From Polysphondylium violaceum (lineage: Eukaryota > Evosea > Eumycetozoa > Dictyosteliales > Dictyosteliaceae), in contig AJWJ01000333.1 of NCBI GenBank assembly GCA_000277445.1, positions 1 through 25,637 of the forward strand: a DNA stretch of 25,637 nt. Direction: 5' to 3'. A program made the translations under genes and the position numbers. Below the pieces are notes generated by a model. That model was not told where the DNA came from, made no database searches, and saw nothing but the letters and a program-made list of their open reading frames with translations. Positions 9,778 through 19,198 of the stretch are shown in pieces. How positions within the stretch are numbered: the first letter of the stretch is position 1; the number at the start of each line of letters is the position of its first letter.

Positions 9778-11478
9778 ATGGATAAACTCTTTTTTGAAAT
9801 ATGGAGAAATAGATTTATAGTAAAGAAAATTCATAACCAAATACTAGATGGTTTAACAATAGTTACAAATATTCCGAATTTGTTTGAAAACTATAAATAT
9901 TTTTTAATAATTGACAATAATAATATTCAAGTTTTATTAAAAGTTTTACAACCTCACATGAAATTAGCTGATCAGTTTAGAAGATTTAAACATAAAGAAT
10001 TAGTTACACAAATAAGTTTTGTAACTCCGATAACAGATTCTTTGCTTCGTGGATTTATTCCAGATTCTGTAAAATTTATTAAATTTAATAGAATTCAAGA
10101 ACCCTTAGAAATTAGAGTTATTCCAGATAGTGTTGAAACTATTGAAAACTTTTGGGAATGTGATCTACCTTTACCTCTAAATATTTTACCAAAATCATTA
10201 AAATCAATTTCTTTTTCAAACCAACAAAAACAAGCTCTTAAACCAGGTATGGTACCTGACTCTGTTGAAACCATTAGTTTTGAAAATTGCCAAGATCAAC
10301 CCCATAGATTTACATATTTCCCTCCAAATTTAACTCAATTAACCTGTGGTACTAGTTCACAATTTGAAACAGATTACTCTATAAATTTTTTCCCAAACAC
10401 TTTGAAATCTTTACATTTTATAACATTAAATCAACCATTGATTGAAAAACTATTACCTTCAAATTTAACATCTCTTTCATTGGGACCAAATTTCCATCAA
10501 GAAATCTCTCCAGGACTATTACCGAGCTCATTAACCAAATTATCAATTAGATCTTATTCAGGAACTCTTCAAATAGGAGCTATACCTTTTGGTGTAAAGG
10601 AATTACATTTAAAAGCTGTTCACCCAATTCAAGATTTTGCTATTCCCCAATCAGTTACTAATTTATCCATAGACATTGTTGGATATCATCATGTTTTAAA
10701 CTCTTCTATGATACCATCTTCGGTAACAAAACTTGAAATGGTATATTGCTATCTTCAGGAAGCTTTACCTAAACAATTTATTCCACCAACAGTAACACAT
10801 TTAACAATTGGTACAAATTCAAACAACATAAGACCTGGACAAATTCCTCCATCTGTGACTTTTTTAAAATTATTTTCATATATGTCTCATCACAAATTCC
10901 CTCAAGGTACTATCCCAGATTCAGTTAAACACATTAGATGTAGTTCCCCTTATGCTATTAAATACATGGCTGAACATAATCAAATCAATGTAGATAATAT
11001 AAAAACTTTTGGATTTGATAGTAATTTTGATATGGATTTTAAAAAAGGAAAACCAAAAGAAATAATAGTTGACCATGTTTCAGAGATATTACCATTTATT
11101 ACACACAACTATTCAGTTGAATTCCCCTCAATGATTCCAGAATATGCATCATCTCTAATGTATCAAAGCCCTGAGCCACTTAGTCCTGAAATGTTACCTT
11201 CAAATTTAAAAAGATTACAAATACATAATGCTAGTCAAGTTTTAAGAGAAGGATTGTTACCAAACACAATTGAATCATTAGAAATTGTTGATTGGCCAGA
11301 CAAAACCATTATTTTAGAGAAATCCATTCCCTCATCTGTAAAAACTTTAGATGCTAGATATCATTTTACCAAACAACTATATATACCATCATCCGTCCGT
11401 AATCTAAGAGCACGTTATAGTCCAAATGAAGAATTAAATATTCCTCCTCATGTATCAAATATTATACTTGAATGTTAA
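9778..11478 (+). CDS. FNIP-repeat protein, 566 aa
   Basis: A single exon runs from an ATG in A-rich context (AAAAAAAATG) to TAA 11476-11478. The N-terminus (DKLFFEIWRNRFIVKKIHNQ) matches the conserved start of dictyostelid FNIP proteins. From about residue 85 to the end, ~22-residue units recur with the core (I/L/V)P-x-(S/N)-(V/L)-x-x-(L/I): VIPDSVETI, ILPKSLKSI, MVPDSVETI, LLPSSLTKL, MIPSSVTKL, FIPPTVTHL, QIPPSVTFL, TIPDSVKHI, MLPSNLKRL, SIPSSVKTL, IPSSVRNL. These form a solenoid like leucine-rich repeats. FNIP families are strongly expanded in dictyostelids and their roles are mostly unknown. Its stop lies 54 bp from the stop of the convergent reductase gene. Confidence 0.92.
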   Translation: MDKLFFEIWRNRFIVKKIHNQILDGLTIVTNIPNLFENYKYFLIIDNNNIQVLLKVLQPHMKLADQFRRFKHKELVTQISFVTPITDSLLRGFIPDSVKFIKFNRIQEPLEIRVIPDSVETIENFWECDLPLPLNILPKSLKSISFSNQQKQALKPGMVPDSVETISFENCQDQPHRFTYFPPNLTQLTCGTSSQFETDYSINFFPNTLKSLHFITLNQPLIEKLLPSNLTSLSLGPNFHQEISPGLLPSSLTKLSIRSYSGTLQIGAIPFGVKELHLKAVHPIQDFAIPQSVTNLSIDIVGYHHVLNSSMIPSSVTKLEMVYCYLQEALPKQFIPPTVTHLTIGTNSNNIRPGQIPPSVTFLKLFSYMSHHKFPQGTIPDSVKHIRCSSPYAIKYMAEHNQINVDNIKTFGFDSNFDMDFKKGKPKEIIVDHVSEILPFITHNYSVEFPSMIPEYASSLMYQSPEPLSPEMLPSNLKRLQIHNASQVLREGLLPNTIESLEIVDWPDKTIILEKSIPSSVKTLDARYHFTKQLYIPSSVRNLRARYSPNEELNIPPHVSNIILEC

Positions 11479-11532
11479 TAATAATAAATAAAAATATTTA
11501 TTTCTTTATTTTATTATTATTTATTCTTATTA
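11479..11532. terminator. Short shared 3' region between convergent genes
   Basis: Only 54 bp separate the stop codons of the FNIP gene (+) and the reductase gene (-). The stretch is nearly all A/T and carries AATAAA-type signals readable from both strands (for example near 11487 on +, and in the reverse complement of the TTTATT stretches). The two transcripts therefore probably overlap at their 3' ends. Confidence 0.55.
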
Positions 11533-13129
11533 TTAAGACCAAACATCTAATAGATATCTTTTATCTTTAATTAATTGAGTAAAAATATCAGTGGCATCTT
11601 TTTCAGATATTGATAATTCATTTTGAAAGATATCAATAAAACTATTTCTCACACCAATGGCCATACCTTTGGCATCACCACAAATATATATCAAAGCATT
11701 TTGATTATAAACCAAATCAAATATTTCCTTGGAATGATTTTTCATTTTTTCTTGGACATATCCACAAGTAATATCCAGAGATAAATCAATTGTTGATGTA
11801 GTATTGATTTCTCTAGAGAATGCAGTTGTTAATTTCTTTAATGTCTTTGATTCAACCATATCCAAAATCGTATCTTTATAGAGGAAATCTCTTTTTTCAC
11901 TTCTACAGCCAAAGAATAACCAAGTGTATGGATTAAATTTCAATTGTTTAGAAATATGTTGAAGAAAACCAATAAAAGGGGCTACACCTGTTCCTGGTCC
12001 AATCATAATAATTGGTTTATCCAAATCCTCTGGAAGATGAAAATGTGGACTTGATTTAAACATAATCGGTATAACTGGCTTTTCATTATTATCAAGACAT
12101 AGACTGTCGAGACCAATTTCTAGAAGGAAATCATCATCACTGTTGTTATCTTGTCTTTTAATTTTATTCGTATTTAAACAAATAGACTCTAACCATGAAG
12201 TGCAATGACCTCTTATTCTTTCATTACCAATAATCATATCAACGACAGAGAAAACAAAATTTAATTTACCATTTTCAATTACAAGTGGTGAACTTGAAAT
12301 ACTATAATCTCTAGGTGACAATGGAGGCAATATATCCAATAAATAATCTAATGGTGGTTGAGATGATTTATATTTATCCAATAATGATATTAAATTTGAT
12401 CTAGTTGAAATTAATTTACTATATTCCTCTTTTCCCTCAACGCTTGATAACTTTAATAACTCATTCTTTTCATTTTGATCACTTGAATATTCTGATAATA
12501 GTTTTAATAACTTTTTACTTGGTATACCTGTAATATCCAACATATCTCTAAAAATATAATATAATTTTTGATTATTTGATCTTTTTAAATTATTTGGTAA
12601 TTCTGTGTATTAATTATAGATATATTAATATTAATATTAATAGTTAGATTAAATAAATAAATAAATAATAATTACCATATTTTAATAAATCTAAAGACTC
12701 TATAGATATAAATTGATTTTTATCTAAACCAAGTCTATTTAAAACTTTTAATACCAAATTATGTGGATTTGGAGCAAATATTTGAATATAATCTCCTGGT
12801 TGATATGATATGGTACTTGAGTTTGTATCCAATGTAATTTCTATTACTCTTTTAATATCAATATCTGTTGTTGTTGGAGATGATTCTGCTGTATCTTTTT
12901 TAAACAAAGTTAAATACTTTGCGCATTCAATGGTTGCGTGTTGATCTGTTGCAAGTGATACTACATTTTTTATTGATTCGTTTTCTATTTTATCAACTTT
13001 AATACGTAAAACATGATTTGCATTTGCAGTACCAGCAGCTCTTTTTAATACAATCTTTTTCTTGACTGGTGCTACTGGTTTATCTATGATTGGTGGCTGT
13101 GATGTGCTATCTAATGATTGATCTGACAT
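11533..13129 (-). CDS. mtrr: Methionine synthase reductase-like diflavin reductase lacking the FMN domain, 2 exons
   Basis: MTRR transfers NADPH electrons via FAD and FMN to reactivate cobalamin-dependent methionine synthase. Exon 1 is 13129-12676 and exon 2 is 12545-11533 (130-bp intron, phase 1), giving 488 aa. Seen: the YQPGDYIQIFAPNP segment (~residue 110), a connecting helical domain with SQPPLDYLL and ILPPLSPRDYS (FAD site, R230-S233), the flavin/NADPH turn HCTSW, GPGTGVAPFIGFLQH (from 334, NADPH), FFGCR (362-366), ICGDAKGMA (C440), and the terminal RYLLDVWS whose penultimate Trp should stack on FAD. These agree with MTRR rather than cytochrome P450 reductase. Human MTRR is ~698 aa. The missing part is the N-terminal flavodoxin module, replaced here by ~60 Lys/Pro/Ser-rich residues. 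Confidence 0.88.
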
Positions 13130-13352
13130 CCTTTTAACCTCTTGTCAGATATATAAACAACAATAAAATACATGACTATCTAAATATTTGTGAGAAATGA
13201 GAAAAAAACAAAAAAAATTAAAAAAAAAAAAATTAAAAAAACGAACGAATTAGGTGTCATATGATTTGTGCAAAGATCAAGATGACTTATAGAGAAATTA
13301 TTGAATCAACACTTTGTAATGAGCTTGATGTATTCCAAAAAATATTAAATAT

Positions 13353-14757
13353 TTATTTTACTTGAAGCTTTGTCATTTTCTTTTGTAAAAGTCTTTCCTC
13401 TTGCTTTTTCTTTTGTAATTCTTTCTTTAATCTATATTGTCTTTTAATTTCCTCTTCATCTTCTTCCTCTTCCTCTTCTTCCTCTTCTTCATCATCATCT
13501 TCCTCTTCCTCCTCTTCATCTTGGTCTTCTTCATTATCACTCTCTACTTCATTTGATCCGTTTTCCTCTTCTTCTTCATCATCATCTTCACTACATTCAT
13601 CTTCATCTTCTTCCTCTTCATCATCGTCATCACTATCATCATCATTGTAATCATCATTGTCGTCATCATCATCTTTTTGGAAATAATTCATATTATATCT
13701 ATTTGGATTTGCTAAACCATCTTCATCATCATCATCATCAATACCTTCCAAGACATCTAAATATTTGTATATAAACTGGTTAATATAATGAAACATATAA
13801 AACAACAAAATACAATCAATAAACAAAATATATCTACCATGATTTAATTGATTTTCTATTCTATCTTTTTGTTCTTGTTCACACTTTTTAATAAATTCAT
13901 TTTGAACCTTGACTACTTCAGCACTATCTTTACAAACTTTGTATTGTTCAAATAAATCTTTGTTAACTTTATAAAAAGAGGAACCCCATTTGAATCCACT
14001 GAGAATTTGATGACCTTCTTGATCAAAACTTGTAATAAATAAACATGCTGCAACTGCTTCAACACATGATAGTTTAAATGGTTTACCATAGTTTACTGGA
14101 TTAGCGGCAATTAAAAATGGTACTAATATGATATGTTGTTTATTATTTGTTAATACAAGAGAGATAATGGGTTATACAAAAATGCGCAATCAATATATTG
14201 TAATCATCAAACACTTACATAATCTGTCATGGCCACCTTTCATTCTACCAAATGGGATTGTATCTAATTTAGCCCATGAACAATCAACTACTGATACACC
14301 CAATTGTTGAACAACACTTCTATCAGCTGGTGAAATAGATTGTTTTGCTGAGGGTCTTTAAATGTGAACGGTAACATTAGTATAATGTGTGGTGTTGTGG
14401 TTGTAATCGTTGCCATGATGATGATATTGTTTCTTTAAATATGATAGCTTACGTTAATACAATGCCTCTAAATTTATTTGTCAAATTAATTGATTTAATA
14501 TAACCTAATCTCTCTAATTTTCTACCGGTGCATTTCTTACTATCACATTGACCAAAATCCCACATAGCCAATCTAATTGGGTAAGATAGAGCCAATACTC
14601 TATGTTTTTCTTCACCCTTTGTGACATCAGGATTTGAAGCTACATTACTACTACGAGCGTTGAAATCATCTGAATCATAACTCTTTTTCTCATGTTTAGC
14701 ATTATGCTTTACTATTTTATTCTTATTGTTCTTTGTGCCTTTACCACCGCTTGACAT
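13353..14757 (-). CDS. tsr3: 18S rRNA aminocarboxypropyltransferase TSR3, 4 exons
   Basis: TSR3 transfers the 3-amino-3-carboxypropyl group of S-adenosylmethionine to a hypermodified uridine of 18S rRNA, a late step of small-subunit maturation in the cytoplasm. Exons are 14757-14453, 14355-14219, 14122-13838 and 13756-13353. All junctions are GT...AG and in frame, giving 376 aa. Family landmarks: [18 protein letters not shown] (residues 64-81), [28 protein letters not shown] (124-133), [36 protein letters not shown] and [11 protein letters not shown]. The last exon encodes a ~130-residue tail that is mostly Asp/Glu and ends in a Lys/Gln-rich helix. An acidic extension also occurs in yeast Tsr3, to my recollection. 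A Lys/Asn/His-rich N-terminus of ~50 residues precedes the core. Confidence 0.93.
13442..13735. repeat. Low-complexity TCT/TCA/TCC triplet region coding the TSR3 acidic tail
   Basis: The + strand is a run of TCT/TCC/TCA/TCG triplets, read on the minus strand as Glu and Asp codons. The bias is of coding origin. It also opens a spurious His/Leu-rich frame on the + strand. Confidence 0.85.
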
Positions 14758-15229
14758 CTTGCTGTTATGTAATATTCTATATTAATTTGAAGGATTTCAG
14801 CCTCAACAAAAAAACGAGAGTTTTTCGTTTTTTTAAAAAAAAAAAAAAAAAAGTAAATTTATTAAAGGGTTGAAAGGGTTTGGAACTAGATTATCAAATC
14901 AAACCTTTATTATTTAACATATGTTAAATAAGATGAGATAGAGATATTTAATTTGAAAAAACAGTTTTGTTACCTCTTTATGAGATTTCGGATATTTCTT
15001 TTCGCCCAGTGATCAAAAAGTATAAAAATAAAAATTAAAAAAAAAATAGAAAAAAGTAAAAAAATCATCGGGTCCCTAGAAAAGTTCCCCTACTTTTTTT
15101 TCCTTTGTTTTTCGGAATAAATCTTTAGGTTTTAAAATTTATCTTTTTTGTTGAAATACTTTTGCAGAGATAGATATTTATTTATTCCTTTTTGCTTATT
15201 ATCTGTATATATCCCTTTTTCAAACAAAA
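14758..15229. promoter_or_regulatory. Divergent upstream region of TSR3 and the Atg27-like gene
   Basis: This 472-bp gap lies between divergent starts. It holds A-runs at ~14836-14851 and ~15036-15065, a short palindrome-like ACATATGTTAAATAAGAT near 14918, and a locally GC-richer patch ATCGGGTCCCTAGAAAAGTT at about 15066-15085. The + strand leader is A-rich before the ATG (CAAACAAAAATG). No gene is seen. Confidence 0.45.
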
Positions 15230-16095
15230 ATGAAATTCATTGCAATTTTAATCACTGTTCTTGCAGTGATTACCATCGTAAACTCTCAAGCTTGTAGTTA
15301 CACAAATACTAAAAATGATCTCATTAATTTATCAAATTTAACTTCATACGAGTAAGTGGTGTTTTGATCATTGATATCAATTCTTTTCCTCAAAAACTCC
15401 CCCATGTAAATCTCAAGGACAAAATATTAATACTTTTCATAATTCCAACTACTACCAACTACCACAGTACAAATGCATATAATGTAACATCAACTAAAAC
15501 TAAAAACATCTTTTATTACAACATTTGCGGAGCAGTTAGATATTGTGCTGATAATGCACAAAGTAAAGGTACCTATTCAGCATGTGGTTACATGAGTAAA
15601 GTAGATAAAGTGTATGCTTTTGGTGTTCCAAATATGATCAATATTACATCATTGGGCGATGGCAATGAGTATGGTGCTACCGTTGTTTATAATTCCAGCA
15701 GTGCTTGTGCCAATTTAAAGAGATCAACAGTATTAAAACTCTATTGTTACGAAGGTACAACCGTTGAATCATTATCTGTTGATGATTCCAATAATTGTGG
15801 TGTTGTAATTGAAGCCAATATTCCATGTCCAGGTGTCAAGATTCCAGTGAAAAAGAGTGGATTATCTGGTGGTTGGATTTTTATCATTATTTTATTCTCT
15901 TCCTTTGCTGCCTATGCTATTTTTGGTTCAATTATCAATTGGAAGGTTAGACATCAAAGTGGTTCTTCCATTTTCCCCAATTCATCATTTTGGTCTAATT
16001 TTGGCTCATTAATTAAAGATGGTGTTTTCTTTATCAAAGGAAAAGTCTCTGGTACTCCCTATGTTGGTGGTGGTGCTACCTATACTGAAATTTAA
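15230..16095 (+). CDS. Atg27 / mannose-6-phosphate-receptor-like type I membrane protein, 2 exons
   Basis: Exon 1 is 15230-15351 and exon 2 is 15468-16095. The intron starts GTAAGT, ends CACAG and has phase 2; the product is 249 aa. Residues 1-20 (MKFIAILITVLAVITIVNSQ) are a clear signal peptide. The lumenal part is Cys-rich (ICGAVRYC, ACGYMS, SSACANLKRSTVLKLYCYEG, NNCGV, IPCPG), with the R-S-T-V-x-L-x-C block typical of MRH/Atg27 domains. One membrane span lies at ~177-199 (WIFIIILFSSFAAYAIFGSI). The 50-residue cytosolic tail includes FPNSSFWSNFGSLIKDGVFF, like the tail motif following the membrane in Atg27/MPR proteins, and ends YTEI, a possible Y-x-x-phi sorting signal. The family cycles between Golgi, endosomes and autophagic membranes. 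The specific role here is inferred. Confidence 0.85.
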
Positions 16096-16365
16096 TTTAT
16101 TTAATACAATCAATTTACTAAATAAAACTCAAATAAATAAATATTTATAATATAAAATCTATCTTTCATAGTCGTAGTAGTGGGGCAAAAGGCGCTATGG
16201 ACAGAGGCGCGCTTTTTTCAAATTTTTTTTAAAATTTTTTTATTTTTTTGAATTTCACCCCAACCACTCTATTCTGCAATAACAGTTGTTTTTTTTTTTT
16301 TTTCATTTTTCTCATTGATGTTATTGTGTTGATAGATATCAAGATATCGTTTTAAATAATCAGAG
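16096..16365. promoter_or_regulatory. Intergenic, upstream of Miro, with a small GC-rich island
   Basis: This 270-bp spacer starts with AATAAA-type polyadenylation signals (16121 onward). It then has an unusually GC-rich block at about 16172-16213 (GGGGCAAAAGGCGCTATGG, then AGAGGCGCGC) followed directly by T-runs. A T15-like tract near 16288 follows. No gene was recognised. Confidence 0.45.
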
Positions 16366-18641
16366 ATGAAGCCTTTTATTAAAATTTTGTTAATTGGTGA
16401 TGGTAAATATTTTATATACATCATAAAAGGGAGTCTAATACTGATAGTTTAAATAAATAGAAAATGTTGGAAAAACAACCATTATATCATCATTAATCTC
16501 TGAAAGTTTTAGTGAAACAGTACCAAAAATTATTCCAGAAGTCACTATACCAGCAGAGTTTTCAAATGTTGGTTGTACTACACGTATCATTGATACTGGA
16601 TCAGATGATAAAAACATTGCTTTGGAAATTAAAACTGCCGATGTTATTGTTATTCTTTATTCTGTCGATAGATTTGATACCTTTATGAATATTAGAATGA
16701 AGTGGATGCCATTAGTTAAACAATTAAGATCATTAAATGTATGTAATCTGATAGTAGAGATGTATAGATATATGTATTTATTAATATAATCAATATAATA
16801 GAAAGTACCAGTTGTGATTGTAGGTAATAAATTGGATCTATTACCTTCTGGAGTTGATAATATTAATAGACAACAAATTGAAGAAACAATTGAGTATTTA
16901 AAGAGTAGCTATGAAGACTCGCTACAATGGGTTGAATGTAGTGCCAAAGAAATGACAAACATTCACGAAATGCTTTATAATGCACAAACGTTGGCAGTAT
17001 TTCCAGAGAAATTATTGTATAATAGGGAACAAAACAAAATGAGCAAAGGTTGTGAAAAAGCATTGAAAAGAATCTTTAAACTATGTGATCAAGACAATGA
17101 TGGTTCGCTCAATGACTTTGAAATCAATTATTTTCAATCAAAATGTGGTCATGAATCAATGGATACTGAAGAGATATCAAATCTAAAACAATTTGTATCG
17201 TCAAAGATTCAAGATGGTGTTGATGAAAATGGATTCACTGAAAGTGGATTTATATTTATGAATCAATTGTTTTTAGAAAGGGGACCATGTCAACATACTT
17301 GGATATCATTGAGAGCATTTCATTATGATGATGGTCTTGAATTGGAACAAGACTATTTAGAGCCAACTACCTTTAGAAGTCTCCTTACCCCACTATCAAC
17401 CACCTTTTTATCCACTCAAGGAAATCAATTCTTTAAGAGTCTATTTGAAAAATATGATAGTAATCAAGATGGTATCTTGTCAAAATATGATATTGAAAAT
17501 ATGTTTTCAATTACAACTCCTGCCATACCATGGCAAAATGGTTTTGAACATCACTTTAATACAAACAAGAATGGTGATTTAACTTTATCTGGTTTTTTAT
17601 CACTTTGGAAGTATGTATTTTATCATTAATATTATTATTATTATTATTATTATTTCATAATTATTGTTGTCATATGTATATGTATTCATGATCAAATCGA
17701 TATTAATAATTTATAAAAACTATAGTTATCAAACTTATAAAGATTATAGAGTCACCTTTAGATATTTAGCTTATTTTGGATGTGATACAGATAAAAATAA
17801 TATTGATATGATTAGTATTTCAAAAACAAAAGAAATGGATTTAGGATCATTTAGTAAAGGTATTGTAAATTGTTTTGTCTTTGGTTCAGAAGGTTGTGGC
17901 AAAACTACATTTTTAAATAGTTTTATTGATAAACCATTTAATCAAAATAATTATCTTCCAACAAATGAAAATAATCAAGTTTGTGGTCAAATTTTAAACA
18001 AATATTTAATTGTATGTATTGTTGCTATATATATATAGTAGTAGTAAATCATTATTTTGTGTATCATATCATAATATTAACATTGTTTTACAACAATCTA
18101 GTTGAACGAGTATACAAATCCATTGAAATTATTAGGAGATAAACCAATCAACAGTGTAGAAATGAGAAGACAATGTGATATCATTTGTCTTTTGTTTGAA
18201 GATAACAACGAAAAATCATTCCTTTATGTTCAATCAATATTTCATTTATTATTAGAACAAAATGGTTCTTATCAAAACCAAAATAGCCATGTTCCAATTT
18301 TATTTATCAAAACCAAATGCAATAGTAATAGTAGCAACAGCAACAATAGTAATCAAACTCCAGGTGGCGATACAACAACACCCACTCCAACAAATTTAGT
18401 TATTTCTAAATTTTTCAAAGTTTATAAATCATATGTACCAAAAGAATTTAATATTTCAACTCCATTCCCAACCTATGTTGAAATTATGAATTATCTCATG
18501 TCCAATAGCAATAGTAGTAATCAAAGTAATTCGAATCAAGAGAAAGCATTGACATCAACATCTGGTGTTTTAACTTATCTTTTGGTTCTTAGTGGTTTGG
18601 CTGGTGCTGGTTTATTTATTTTCAAATATTTAAAAAGATAG
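16366..18641 (+). CDS. gemA: Mitochondrial Rho GTPase (Miro/Gem1), 5 exons
   Basis: Miro is a tail-anchored outer-membrane GTPase controlling mitochondrial movement, shape and ER contacts. Exons are 16366-16402, 16461-16738, 16802-17610, 17726-18011 and 18102-18641, all GT...AG, giving 649 aa. Domain order is canonical. GTPase 1 has P-loop GDENVGKT (11-18), D57 in IIDTGS, NKLDL (114-118) and SAK (152-154). EF-hand loops are DQDNDGSLNDFE (201-212) and DSNQDGILSKYD (324-335), and a degenerate NTNKNGDLTLSG follows. GTPase 2 has P-loop GSEGCGKT (428-435). A C-terminal membrane anchor lies at ~625-645, with a short KYLKR tail. GTPase 2 has a Ser/Asn/Thr-rich insert after FIKTKC where the family has a K-x-D motif. 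Intron 3 holds an ATT repeat. Confidence 0.95.
17629..17656. repeat. ATT triplet repeat in Miro intron 3
   Basis: Roughly nine ATT units lie shortly after the donor site of intron 3 (17611-17725). This is an intronic microsatellite. Confidence 0.85.
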
Positions 18642-19198
18642 ACAATAATGACAAAAATAATTTGTTGTTGACCTATTCTCTCTTTTTATTTTTCTTTCGA
18701 CTGGAGTGGTGGGGGGGTATCATAATTCATTTATACAAAGATCCTCGACGACTACATATCATTTCATATTTTTTTTATATATTTGTTGTATCTTTTTTGG
18801 TGTATTATTTATTAGATAAAATTCATTTTTCATCTCTTTCAAAAATACATAGAAATAAATAAAAAACTCTTTTTTTTCAAAACTATAGATTGGAACGATG
18901 CATATTTTACTTTACATAAGTAATAGATACACACACACAAACACCTGAAACGTCATAGATACATAAATATGACACACATAAAAAAACATAAAAAAAAAGA
19001 TACAACAAAATTTCATTTTTTTTAAATTTTTTTTTTTAAATTTTTTTTCAAAAAACACGACGAGTTTTCAATTTCATTTTTTTTTTTCTTTTACTGGTGT
19101 AGTGTATTTGAGAGTAGTAATAGGTTTAAGCAGGCAGCGACACGATAGTATTTTTACCATTTAGTATCAGTACTCTACTCAAACAAAAAATAGTAATC
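18642..19198. promoter_or_regulatory. Intergenic between Miro and bkdA; no gene supported
   Basis: At 557 bp this is the longest gap in the window. It contains a G-rich patch (GTGGTGGGGGGG near 18708-18717), a CACACACACAAACACC stretch near 18931, T/A runs at ~19010-19090, and a less biased segment at 19096-19180 before the bkdA start, probably promoter and leader. A 66-codon frame at 18662 is Phe/Ile-rich T-tract translation and is not credible. I see no tRNA or snRNA fold. Confidence 0.5.

Noticed and set aside
13553-13774. His/Leu-rich frame on the + strand
   Set aside because: It is the reverse of the GAT/GAA triplets coding the TSR3 acidic tail and has no independent support.
14128-14310. 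60-codon frame on the + strand
   Set aside because: It is antisense to TSR3 exon 2 and its intron; TSR3 homology on the - strand is decisive.
18662-18862. 66-codon frame after the Miro gene
   Set aside because: It is Phe/Tyr/Ile-rich translation of T-runs and begins just after the Miro stop; composition explains it.
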